This document shows positions 1 through 6,177 of a DNA stretch of 9,651 bases, piece after piece. Made by a program: the position numbers and the translations under genes. The notes under the pieces are model-generated. The model worked only from the letters and a program-made list of their open reading frames with translations. It made no database searches and was not told where the DNA came from. The DNA comes from an uncultured Candidatus Saccharibacteria bacterium. GTDB lineage: Bacteria; Patescibacteriota; Saccharimonadia; Saccharimonadales; Saccharimonadaceae. The DNA lies in the NCBI GenBank assembly GCA_948511255.1, contig CAOQNC010000023.1, positions 1 to 9,651 of the forward strand. Reading direction: 5' to 3'. The stretch's first letter is position 1; every line of letters starts with the position of its first letter.

Positions 1-2
1 AA

Positions 3-383
3 ACTCAAAGTGTCGACTGGGTTGGAAACGACGAGAAAAATGCCGTGAAAGCCAGCGTTCATGACGGGGTCAACAATACTTTTCAGAATGGCGGCATTTT
101 TGCGGACGAGGTCGGTGCGAGTTTCGCCGGGTTTCTGGTTTGCCCCAGCAGTAATAATACAGATATCACAATCACCAGCGTCAGCGTAGGTGCCGGTCTT
201 GATGCGCAAGAAACTGGGCGAGACGGCGAGCGCATCGGTCAAATCCATGACTTCACCCTCGGCATCCTCGGTGTCGATATCGGTTAGTATTACTTCTTTG
301 ACGGGGGTGCGCTGATTCAAAAGCGTAAACGCAATGCTCGAGCCAACATTGCCCGTCCCTACAATCATAATTTTACCACTCAT
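3..383 (-). CDS. ldh: L-lactate dehydrogenase, N-terminal part (runs off window edge)
   Basis: NAD-dependent L-lactate dehydrogenase, which reduces pyruvate to lactate and regenerates NAD+ in fermentation (cytoplasm). The first 127 residues are visible and the frame is open to the window edge. Seen: Rossmann glycine motif GTGNVG at residues 9-14, Asp35 at the end of beta-2 (typical of NAD rather than NADP use), the active-site loop GANQKPGETR at 80-89, and the NPVD motif at 121-124. Gln83 in NQKPG is the residue that distinguishes lactate from malate dehydrogenases (malate enzymes have Arg there), so LDH is favoured over MDH. The catalytic histidine and the C-terminal half lie outside the window. 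The start at 383 is chosen because a -10 box sits 9 nt upstream; Met6 is a less likely alternative. The gene is transcribed separately from lysS, since a terminator lies between them. Confidence 0.93.
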   Translation of the reverse strand, partial: MSGKIMIVGTGNVGSSIAFTLLNQRTPVKEVILTDIDTEDAEGEVMDLTDALAVSPSFLRIKTGTYADAGDCDICIITAGANQKPGETRTDLVRKNAAILKSIVDPVMNAGFHGIFLVVSNPVDTLS

Positions 384-392
384 ATTACTACT

Positions 393-401
393 ATTTTAGC
401 A
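393..401 (-). promoter_or_regulatory. Extended -10 promoter of ldh
   Basis: On the minus strand the sequence reads TGCTAAAAT: a TG extended -10 plus the hexamer TAAAAT at 393-398. Nine bases separate the hexamer from the ldh ATG, so transcription should begin within 2-3 nt of the start codon. No good -35 hexamer is seen at 16-18 nt spacing. There is no Shine-Dalgarno sequence. Confidence 0.65.
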
Positions 402-442
402 CGCTTGATGAGTTTTCGAAAAGTCGATTTTAGACATCGTAC

Positions 443-474
443 ATAAAAATAGCCTCCGTTCTTGGAGGCTATTT
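443..474 (-). terminator. Rho-independent terminator of the greA-lysS operon
   Basis: Perfect 11-bp stem (447-457 with 464-474) with a 6-nt loop. On the minus strand it is followed by a run of five T (the last three stem bases plus 445-446). It starts 6 bases past the lysS stop codon, so it ends the lysS transcript before the separate ldh promoter. Confidence 0.92.
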
Positions 475-479
475 CTGGG

Positions 480-1937
480 TTATTCGTTGCGATCTTTGAT
501 GATTGGGAACGGAACGGCTTCGCGGCCGCTGACGCCTTCGAGGAGCCAGAAGTTACGCTCGGAGTTACCCCAACCGCAAGCGGGGGGCATACCATATTCG
601 AGCATTTCCACGAAATCCATATCAAGCATCTGCGCCTCATCGTCGCCGGCGTCGCGCATAGCCTGTTGCTCTTCAAAGCGCTCGAGCTGGTCAATCGGGT
701 CATTCAACTCGCTATAGCCATTACCCATTTCGGTACCGGCAATAATCGGATGGAAGCGCTGGGTGACGAGCGGGCGTTCAGGAACGATCTTCGCGAGTGG
801 GCTGAGACTTAGCGGTTCTTCAATCAACCAGTACGGTCCAGCGGAAGTTTTGCGAATTAGCTTCCAGAGATTATCGAGCAAGCGCGAATCGGCAACCTTC
901 GGGTCAATCTGAGTGCCGTTCTCTTTCAGGATCGCGAGAGCTTTTTCGCGGTCAACATTGAAAACGTCGATGCCGAACTTATCCATCAAGAGGTCGGCAT
1001 ATTTGACGCGCGGCCATTCTTGGTCAAGATTCACTTCGAAGCCACCGACATTGAATTGTAAAGTGCCCCAAGTCTGCTCGGCAACATGCTTAATCATCGC
1101 CTCATAGAGTTCCATGCCATCTTCGTAGTTTTCGTAAGCGGCGTAGGATTCCATGGCGATATGTTCCGGCAGATGTTCGTCGTCGACACCTTCGTTGCGG
1201 AAACGAGGGCCGATGTCGAAAACTTTGTCGAAACCGCCACCAAGCAAGCGTTTGAGCGGGAGTTCCTGGGAAATGCGGAGATAATAGTCCTCGTCGAGCG
1301 CGTCCATGTGCGTCACGAAAGGATTGGCATCGGCGCCACCGGTCGTGCGCTCGAGGATCGGAGTATTAATTTCGATGAAGCCGTGGCTGGTGAGGAAGTC
1401 GCGAGTAGCCTGCCAGAACTTTGAGCGGCGGACGAGACGCTCGCGAACTTCGGGGTTGACGTTCATATCAACATAACGGCGGCGATAGCGCTCTTCCTTG
1501 TTGGTCAAGCCGTCATAGCCTGGAAGCGGACGCAGAGACTTCGTGAGAAGGCGCAAGGAGTTCGCAAAAACGGAAATCTCGCCGGTGCTAGATTTGCCAA
1601 CTGTGCCAGCTGCTTCGACGAAGTCGCCGGTATCGAGAAGTTTAAGCTGCTTGACGCCAAAATTGCCTTCCGGAATGTCGTCAACGGTTTGCATAAAGAC
1701 TTGCACTTCGCCGAAATAATCGCGGAGCTTGACGAAGGCGATTTTGCCAAAGGAGCGGATTGCCATGATGCGGCCAGCAATACAAACTTCTTGGCCGTCT
1801 TTTTCGTCAAAGTGGTCGACGATGGTCGAGATTTTAGTGTTACGGTGTGATTTTGCGGGGTATGGATCAATGCCCATTGCGCGGATTTCGGCTAATTTAC
1901 GAAGCCGTTCGTCGCGATAATCGCTAAGTGTAGTCAT
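480..1937 (-). CDS. lysS: Lysyl-tRNA synthetase, class II
   Basis: Charges tRNA-Lys with lysine (cytoplasm, ATP-dependent); 485 aa, usual size. Seen: N-terminal OB-fold anticodon-binding domain (about 50-135), then a class II catalytic domain with motif 1 near 180-195, motif 2 FRNEG at 246-250 and motif 3 at about 455-470. The residues expected to hold lysine are retained: Glu225, Glu263, Tyr265, Asn406 and Glu410, with Tyr408 where Phe is usual. Odd: the motif 2 Phe that stacks on the ATP adenine is His259 (HLPEH instead of HNPEF), and motif 3 reads GWGNSER where GLGIGIDR is typical, one residue shorter but keeping the Arg (Arg461). The flanking EYGMPP and the downstream FP are intact, so this is not a frameshift. 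A Shine-Dalgarno AAGGA lies 7 nt upstream of the ATG, 54 nt after greA, consistent with a greA-lysS operon. Confidence 0.95.
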   Translation of the reverse strand: MTTLSDYRDERLRKLAEIRAMGIDPYPAKSHRNTKISTIVDHFDEKDGQEVCIAGRIMAIRSFGKIAFVKLRDYFGEVQVFMQTVDDIPEGNFGVKQLKLLDTGDFVEAAGTVGKSSTGEISVFANSLRLLTKSLRPLPGYDGLTNKEERYRRRYVDMNVNPEVRERLVRRSKFWQATRDFLTSHGFIEINTPILERTTGGADANPFVTHMDALDEDYYLRISQELPLKRLLGGGFDKVFDIGPRFRNEGVDDEHLPEHIAMESYAAYENYEDGMELYEAMIKHVAEQTWGTLQFNVGGFEVNLDQEWPRVKYADLLMDKFGIDVFNVDREKALAILKENGTQIDPKVADSRLLDNLWKLIRKTSAGPYWLIEEPLSLSPLAKIVPERPLVTQRFHPIIAGTEMGNGYSELNDPIDQLERFEEQQAMRDAGDDEAQMLDMDFVEMLEYGMPPACGWGNSERNFWLLEGVSGREAVPFPIIKDRNE

Positions 1938-1991
1938 AATTTATTCCTTTTAAGTTATTTGGTCGACCTTTAAGTTGTCGAGAAGTTATAT

Positions 1992-2438
1992 TTAGCTAAC
2001 GTTCTTGATGGTAACTTTCTTGCCGTTGAAGTCGAAACTTTCACTGACTTTGCGGCCGAGAAGTTCTTTGCCAATGGGAGATTCGTGAGAGATCTTGCCT
2101 TCGAGCGGGTTAGCTTCGACCGGGCCGACGACGGTATAAGTGAACTTTTTGCCACTCATGGTGATTTCGACGGTTGAGCCGATAGAAACTTTGTCGGTCT
2201 TTTTCGGGGCTTTAATCAAGACGGCATTTTTGAGAGTTTCTTGGATTTCGAGAATGCGATTCTCGACAGTTTTTTGCTCAGCGCGAGCATCGGTGTATTC
2301 TTGGTTTTCAGATAAGTCGCCGAAGGCGCGAGCGGTAGCAATGCGCTCAGCAATGGCGGGACGCTGGGCAATAAGTTCAGCTAATTCATTTTCCAGCTCA
2401 GTTTTGCCAGCTGGCGTAAGATTGATTGTCTTTTTCAT
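1992..2438 (-). CDS. greA: Transcription elongation factor GreA
   Basis: Binds the RNA polymerase secondary channel and stimulates cleavage of backtracked transcripts so that elongation can resume. 148 aa, slightly shorter than the usual ~158. Seen: N-terminal coiled-coil hairpin (about 1-75) with the tip motif GDLSENQEY, whose acidic residues coordinate the catalytic Mg2+ in the family, then the C-terminal FKBP-like domain (about 80-148) containing SPIGKELLGRKV. First gene of a greA-lysS pair, an arrangement common in many bacteria. It has a near-consensus promoter 9 nt upstream of the ATG and no Shine-Dalgarno sequence, so its mRNA is probably almost leaderless. No key residue appears to be missing. 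Confidence 0.96.
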   Translation of the reverse strand: MKKTINLTPAGKTELENELAELIAQRPAIAERIATARAFGDLSENQEYTDARAEQKTVENRILEIQETLKNAVLIKAPKKTDKVSIGSTVEITMSGKKFTYTVVGPVEANPLEGKISHESPIGKELLGRKVSESFDFNGKKVTIKNVS

Positions 2439-2447
2439 AACTCTTAA

Positions 2448-2476
2448 AGTTTATTATGGTTGATAGATCTTGTCAA
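2448..2476 (-). promoter_or_regulatory. Sigma70-type promoter of greA-lysS
   Basis: Minus strand TTGACA (2471-2476), 17-nt spacer, TAAACT (2448-2453). The -35 is a perfect consensus. The -10 lies 9 nt before the greA ATG, placing the transcription start about 2-3 nt upstream of the start codon. This position lies in the 81-nt proS-greA gap, so greA is transcribed independently of proS even though both face the same way. Confidence 0.85.
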
Positions 2477-2519
2477 TATTTATTCTGCGAGTAAACTCTG
2501 TTCTTGTTTATTAAAAGTC

Positions 2520-3758
2520 CTAGAAGTGAAGGTTACTAAGCGAGAAATCTTTGGCAGGAAGTTCGCGAGTTTCGCCGGTGGCACGTTTCGTAACTTCGAT
2601 GATGCCCCTTTCTAGGTTGCGGTCGGAGACGATGATCCGATACGGAATACCGAGGAGCTCGGCGTCGGCGAATTTTTCGCCAGGACGGAGGTCGCGGTCG
2701 TCATAGAGTATATCCTCTTCGTGGCCTTTGTAAAGTTCCTCGGCGAGTTTCGTGCCTTCATCGCCGATGTTAACGAGATAATATTTGTACGGGGCGATGT
2801 TTTCCGGCCAGACAAGGCCTTTGTCGTCGGCAAGTTTTTCAGCGATGACGCCCATGACGCGAGAGACACCGATACCATAGCAGCCCATGAACACGGTTTT
2901 GCGGCCGCCGTCTTTATCATTGAAGGCAAGGTCGAGCGGGGCGGAATACTTTTCGCGGAGAGTGAAGATGTTGCCGACTTCGGCGGCGCGGGCGGATTTT
3001 AGCTCTTCACGTTTGACGCCGAGATCCTGGAGAACTTCATCATTCAAAACTTCTTCGTTCAAGACAACGGACTTATCCTCGTTGAAATAAATTGTATCTT
3101 CGCCGACTTCGGTGATAGTCTGGAACTCATGACTATATTTCGAGAAAACGCCGCCGCTCGCAAAAGTCTGGAAGGTGTCGCCGCCAATGCCGAGGCGGCC
3201 ATAAATGCGCTTATAGGCTTTTTCGGCTTCATGATAAAACTTATCATGCGATTCTTCATCGGTCGAATAACTATAAAGGTCTTTCATTAGGAATTCGCGG
3301 GTGCGCATAATGCCGGATTTAGCGCGGAGTTCGTTGCGGAACTTGGTCTGGAATTGATAGACATAAATCGGCAGGTCTTTATAGCTAGAGACATAGGACT
3401 TCAGCATGTTCGTCATCGGCTCTTCGTGGGTCGGGGCGAGACCGAGTTCGCCTCCGGCAGCGAGCTGAGTCCGGAACCAGATGTCCATTTTTTCAATATC
3501 CCAGCGATCGGTTTTCTGCCATGGCTCGGGGTTTTGAAGGCTAGACATGAGGACTTCCTGGCAGCCGATTTCGTTCAGCTCTTCGCGGATGATTTTTTTG
3601 ATATTTTCGAGCACACGCAGACCGAGCGGCAAGTAATCGTAGATGCCGGCGAGTTCTTTATGAATATATCCAGCGCGCAAAAGAAATTGGGCGCCGCGAG
3701 CCGCTTCGTCCTTCGGGGCGGTGCGGAGGGTCTTGGTGAAAAGTTTACTAAAACGCAT
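2520..3758 (-). CDS. proS: Prolyl-tRNA synthetase, compact form without the editing insertion
   Basis: Charges tRNA-Pro with proline (cytoplasm, class II synthetase). 412 aa, against about 570 in E. coli. Seen: the TxE-type motif THE at 110-112, motif 2 FRNE at 140-143, the following RTREFLMKD at 152-160, the SHEF element at 209-212, motif 3 CYGIGVSR at 293-300, and a C-terminal anticodon-binding domain from about 322 with DDRDLRPGEKFAD. Between SHEF and motif 3 there are only about 80 residues, so the ~180-residue INS domain that edits Ala-tRNA-Pro in bacterial-type ProRS is absent. If editing happens, it must use a separate YbaK/ProXp-type protein; none is in this window. The start is set by a TATAAT box 9 nt upstream. 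It sits beside rseP, as in many bacteria, but with its own promoter and a CPBP gene in between. Confidence 0.95.
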   Translation of the reverse strand: MRFSKLFTKTLRTAPKDEAARGAQFLLRAGYIHKELAGIYDYLPLGLRVLENIKKIIREELNEIGCQEVLMSSLQNPEPWQKTDRWDIEKMDIWFRTQLAAGGELGLAPTHEEPMTNMLKSYVSSYKDLPIYVYQFQTKFRNELRAKSGIMRTREFLMKDLYSYSTDEESHDKFYHEAEKAYKRIYGRLGIGGDTFQTFASGGVFSKYSHEFQTITEVGEDTIYFNEDKSVVLNEEVLNDEVLQDLGVKREELKSARAAEVGNIFTLREKYSAPLDLAFNDKDGGRKTVFMGCYGIGVSRVMGVIAEKLADDKGLVWPENIAPYKYYLVNIGDEGTKLAEELYKGHEEDILYDDRDLRPGEKFADAELLGIPYRIIVSDRNLERGIIEVTKRATGETRELPAKDFSLSNLHF

Positions 3759-3767
3759 AATGGGTAT

Positions 3768-3776
3768 ATTATAGCA
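3768..3776 (-). promoter_or_regulatory. Extended -10 promoter of proS
   Basis: Minus strand TGCTATAAT, a perfect extended -10 (TATAAT at 3768-3773). Nine bases separate it from the proS ATG, implying a leader of 2-3 nt. No Shine-Dalgarno sequence and no good -35. The upstream flank is an inverted repeat (3776-3792) that would overlap bound RNA polymerase and could act as an operator; that role is inference only. Confidence 0.75.
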
Positions 3777-3792
3777 TAAACCTTCGGTTTAT
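3776..3792. repeat. Inverted repeat in the proS promoter
   Basis: Seven-base arms ATAAACC (3776-3782) and GGTTTAT (3786-3792) around a 3-base centre. It overlaps the extended -10 region of proS on the upstream side. It could be an operator or part of the composite palindromic element that extends to 3835. Not GC-rich and not followed by a T run, so not a convincing terminator. Confidence 0.55.
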
Positions 3793-3813
3793 ACTGTAAT
3801 TTCCTCGCGCTCG

Positions 3814-3835
3814 GAAAACATGCAAGCATGTTTTC
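3814..3835. repeat. Ten-base inverted repeat between the CPBP gene and proS
   Basis: Perfect arms GAAAACATGC (3814-3823) and GCATGTTTTC (3826-3835) with a 2-base centre. As RNA from the minus strand it would fold with a CUUG loop, with the U run inside the stem, so it is at best a weak terminator for rseP-CPBP. Its symmetry resembles REP or small MITE elements. Only one copy is seen in this window. Confidence 0.6.
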
Positions 3836-3869
3836 ACTCACTGCTCGTCATTGTAGCATAATTTAGGTT

Positions 3870-4811
3870 TTAGAGGGCGATATATATTGCGTAGAAGGCG
3901 ATGCCGTTGGAGAGGATATGAAGGAGCATGCCGCTCCAGATGGTGCCGGTGATTTCACGAAGGCCACAGAGAATGACACTGAGGATGAAAACGCTGATGC
4001 CGACGTTGAGTTGACCGTGGAGAACGGCGAAAAGAATTGAGGTAAGGAAAATGGCGAGGGGGATTTTGAACTTGTTGCGGAGCTTGCCATAGAGCCAACC
4101 GCGCATGATAAGTTCTTCGGCGATTGGAGCGATGAAAACGATGGCGAGCATGGCAAAAATGCGGTCGCTAGTAGTAATAAAATAGCCGTTGAAGCCGACA
4201 TTTTGCTCTTGGTCGGCATTGAACCAGGGGAAGCTAGTGAAGATGTTGATGATAACGTTCGTGAGAATGGCGTAGGCAAAATAAGCGATAGGCGCGAGAC
4301 CGATATCGACGAAAGTTGGCCAGCCAGCAACGCCGAGTTCTTCGGGATTGGTCGAGAAAAGTTCGTCGGTCTCCGCGGTAGGCTTTGCGACTACCCGGGG
4401 GGCTTCGATGGCTTTCTCGGCTTTAGCAGGATTGAGGCGAGCTTGGCTGGCGGGTTTTAGATCGCCTTTAGCATTATGGTTTCGCCGGTAGAGTGCGGCG
4501 AGCCTCGGAGGAACGAAGATGACGAGGATGAGTGCCAATGCATTATATAATATATAGTAAATAAATGTCCAGAATGGTTCGGTGAAGCTCTCGCCGAGAA
4601 TCCAAATCATAGGGTAAACAATGATAAATTGACTGGCGGTGATTGCGAAAGCCGTCCAGGCGAGGACGAAAATGGCGTAATAGACTTTTTGGCGGGTTGG
4701 AAGTTTGAACTTAGGAGATTTTTTGGTTTTTGAAGAAGTATTGCCGGTTTTTGCGGAAGTTGTGTGGGGGTTTGCCGGTTGGGTTTTAGAGGTTTTGGGA
4801 GTTTCAGTCAT
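3870..4811 (-). CDS. CPBP-family intramembrane glutamic protease (Abi/CaaX type)
   Basis: Predicted membrane-embedded protease of the CPBP (Rce1-like) family; the substrate cannot be read from the sequence. 313 aa. Seen: a polar, Ser/Thr/Lys-rich N-terminus (1-40), hydrophobic segments near 43-70 and 82-103, a polar loop 105-165, then a C-terminal membrane core from about 170. The three family motifs are present: EELIMR at 232-237 (catalytic Glu pair plus Arg), FAVLH at 261-265 and HILSN at 298-302. All active-site residues are intact, so it is probably a working enzyme. The ATG lies 2 nt after the rseP stop with no Shine-Dalgarno sequence, so translation is probably coupled to rseP. In other bacteria the family includes prenyl-protein processing, bacteriocin immunity and signalling proteases; no bacteriocin-like small gene is adjacent. 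Confidence 0.9.
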   Translation of the reverse strand: MTETPKTSKTQPANPHTTSAKTGNTSSKTKKSPKFKLPTRQKVYYAIFVLAWTAFAITASQFIIVYPMIWILGESFTEPFWTFIYYILYNALALILVIFVPPRLAALYRRNHNAKGDLKPASQARLNPAKAEKAIEAPRVVAKPTAETDELFSTNPEELGVAGWPTFVDIGLAPIAYFAYAILTNVIINIFTSFPWFNADQEQNVGFNGYFITTSDRIFAMLAIVFIAPIAEELIMRGWLYGKLRNKFKIPLAIFLTSILFAVLHGQLNVGISVFILSVILCGLREITGTIWSGMLLHILSNGIAFYAIYIAL

Positions 4812-4813
4812 GA

Positions 4814-6076
4814 CTAGAACAACTTAATAATATCAAGGATAGTAATAATAGCGATGAGAGCCAAGAGAACCATGAAGGCGCGAGAAACGATTTTCTCCTC
4901 GGTCTCTTTGGTGAGTTTTTTGCGGCGAAGTTTGTAAATCGCGATGATGAGCCAGCGGCCACCGTCGAGCGCCGGAATCGGGAGGACGTTCATACAGGCT
5001 AGCGAAACGGAGATAAGCGCTGCGAGGAAGGCGAGATTGGAGATGCCTGTGCTGGCGAATGTCGGGAAGATTACTCCGATAATGCCGACTGGGCCAGAGA
5101 CTGAATCTCCCGCGGCGGCAAGATCTTCACGACCCTCTTCGCGCACGGTGTCGTTCGGACTGAATTGGCGAAAGACGCCAGAGATTAGGTTCCAGACGAG
5201 CTGACCGAGGCTTTTGAAGGTTTCGCCGGTGATTTGGGCGGTGACGCCGAGGCCGACGATTGGGGCTGACCAGGTCGAGCGGATGAAGGTTTGGCCATAG
5301 CTTGCCATGCTGACGCCGAGAGCGTATTCAGAGTCGGCGGGGTTAAGATTGGCGGTGAGTTCTTTTTCTTCTTCGCCGCGTTTGATTTTGTATTTGACGG
5401 TTTCGCCAGCATGGCCTTTGCCGTATTGGCTGATAACGGCAGCAGAGGAAACGGTTTCGCCTTCGATAGCGATGATTTCGTCGCCGCTTTCAAAGCCAGC
5501 CTCGTCAGCGGGCGAGCCTTCGACGACTTTGTCGACGACAACGCTGCGACTGACGTCGATTCGCTGAGCATCTTGGCCGAGATAGAATTGATGTTCGAGG
5601 AATTGCGGCATGCCGGTCAAGGCGAGAACGGTCAGAATGACGAAAGCGACTAGCCAGTTCATAGCGACGCCGCCAAAGAGAATCTTTGTCTTGTCCCAGA
5701 AGCTGGCCGCGCCGAATGTTCCCTTGCGGCGATCAGCATCAGATTCCCCGTCCATTGCGCAGAACCCGCCGATCGGCAACCAGTTCAGGCTGAAAATCAT
5801 GCTATCTTGAGGCTTGCTCCAATCTTTTTTCGGGATTTTTACCCATTTAAGCTTCGTGATGGGCTTGCCGTCGGCGTCGAGGAGAGGTTTACCATTTTTA
5901 TCTTTTTGTTCGACTGGTTTTTTCACCCAAGCGATAGCGCGTGGAGCGAAACCAATACCGAACTCGAGGACTCGAACACCGTTTCGACGAGCCATGATGA
6001 AATGTCCAAATTCGTGCGCGACGACGAGCAGCATTAAAATAATCAAGCCGATAATAATCCCAAATACAATATTCAT
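4814..6076 (-). CDS. rseP: RseP-type site-2 intramembrane zinc metalloprotease
   Basis: Cleaves membrane-spanning substrates such as anti-sigma factors or leftover signal peptides in the family; its target here is unknown. 420 aa. Seen: transmembrane segment 1 with HEFGH at 21-25 (zinc ligands and catalytic Glu), a second hydrophobic segment about 134-155, one PDZ domain about 178-245 with EGSPADEAGF and GDEI, the SGPVGI motif at 327-332, NVLPIPALDGG at 363-373 with the third zinc ligand Asp371, and a last hydrophobic segment 398-419. E. coli RseP has two PDZ domains. Odd: a hydrophilic, Lys/Asp-rich insertion of about 40 residues (51-92) sits between the HEFGH helix and the membrane-edge strand. 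The start is supported by an extended -10 just 7 nt upstream, implying a leaderless mRNA. First gene of a two-protease operon. Confidence 0.95.
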   Translation of the reverse strand: MNIVFGIIIGLIILMLLVVAHEFGHFIMARRNGVRVLEFGIGFAPRAIAWVKKPVEQKDKNGKPLLDADGKPITKLKWVKIPKKDWSKPQDSMIFSLNWLPIGGFCAMDGESDADRRKGTFGAASFWDKTKILFGGVAMNWLVAFVILTVLALTGMPQFLEHQFYLGQDAQRIDVSRSVVVDKVVEGSPADEAGFESGDEIIAIEGETVSSAAVISQYGKGHAGETVKYKIKRGEEEKELTANLNPADSEYALGVSMASYGQTFIRSTWSAPIVGLGVTAQITGETFKSLGQLVWNLISGVFRQFSPNDTVREEGREDLAAAGDSVSGPVGIIGVIFPTFASTGISNLAFLAALISVSLACMNVLPIPALDGGRWLIIAIYKLRRKKLTKETEEKIVSRAFMVLLALIAIITILDIIKLF

Positions 6077-6083
6077 AGTTACT

Positions 6084-6092
6084 ATTGTAGCA
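6084..6092 (-). promoter_or_regulatory. Extended -10 promoter of rseP
   Basis: Minus strand TGCTACAAT, with TACAAT at 6084-6089, only 7 nt before the rseP ATG, so transcription is expected to begin at or within a base or two of the start codon. The place where a -35 would sit is taken by the uppS terminator stem, so recognition would rely on the extended -10. Confidence 0.7.
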
Positions 6093-6094
6093 CA

Positions 6095-6122
6095 AAAATC
6101 CGGAAGGTTAGTTCCGGATTTT
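6095..6122 (-). terminator. Rho-independent terminator of the frr-uppS operon
   Basis: Perfect 11-bp stem (6095-6105 with 6112-6122), 6-nt loop, and a T-run on the minus strand. Only 2 nt separate it from the extended -10 of rseP. The arms also give a short T run on the plus strand, but no plus-strand gene ends here. Confidence 0.92.
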
Positions 6123-6140
6123 GCTTATGCTAAGTTTTTA

Positions 6141-6167
6141 GCGGCGAGCCATTAAGTTGCGGCGAGC
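6141..6167. repeat. Nine-base direct repeat downstream of uppS
   Basis: Two copies of gcggcgagc (6141-6149 and 6159-6167), 18 nt apart, in the 55-nt stretch between the uppS stop and its terminator. On the minus strand the second-transcribed copy is preceded by ATG and gives only a 4-codon frame ending in TAA, so no gene is called. It may be a slippage remnant. Confidence 0.4.
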
Positions 6168-6177
6168 TTGTCAGGAC

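Larger units (their letters stand above)
3768..3861 (-). repeat. 12-bp near-direct repeats bracketing the palindromic element
   Basis: Forward-strand attatagcataa (3768-3779) and attgtagcataa (3850-3861) match at 11 of 12 bases. On the minus strand both are extended -10 boxes (TGCTATAAT and TGCTACAAT). Between them lie the two inverted repeats. The downstream copy is the proS promoter; the upstream copy has no gene start at 7-10 nt and may drive only a short transcript, or be inert. Confidence 0.55.

Noticed and set aside
45..287. 80-codon plus-strand frame opposite ldh
   Set aside because: The minus strand encodes a convincing LDH Rossmann fold; this is its shadow.
480..600. Frameshift near the LysRS C-terminus as cause of the odd motif 3
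   Set aside because: The frame before (EYGMPP) and after (REAVPFP) both align with the family, so a frameshift would have to be exactly compensated.
1938..1991. Possible separate lysS promoter (TCGACA with an AT-rich -10)
   Set aside because: The -10 candidate (TAACTT) is poor and the 54-nt gap with a Shine-Dalgarno fits read-through from greA.
3575..3841. 88-codon minus-strand frame beginning in the palindrome and overlapping proS
   Set aside because: It starts with GTG inside the inverted repeat, overlaps proS in another frame and has shadow-like composition (Ser, Pro, Arg runs).
3850..3858. Second extended -10 (TGCTACAAT) as promoter of a small gene
   Set aside because: No start codon with a meaningful reading frame follows; the only ATG nearby gives 5 codons.
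5291..5653. 120-codon plus-strand frame inside rseP
   Set aside because: Antisense shadow of a clearly real protease gene; no promoter or ribosome site and no recognisable motif.
6141..6167. Short peptide gene from the ATG before the second 9-base repeat
   Set aside because: Only four codons before a stop and no ribosome site.
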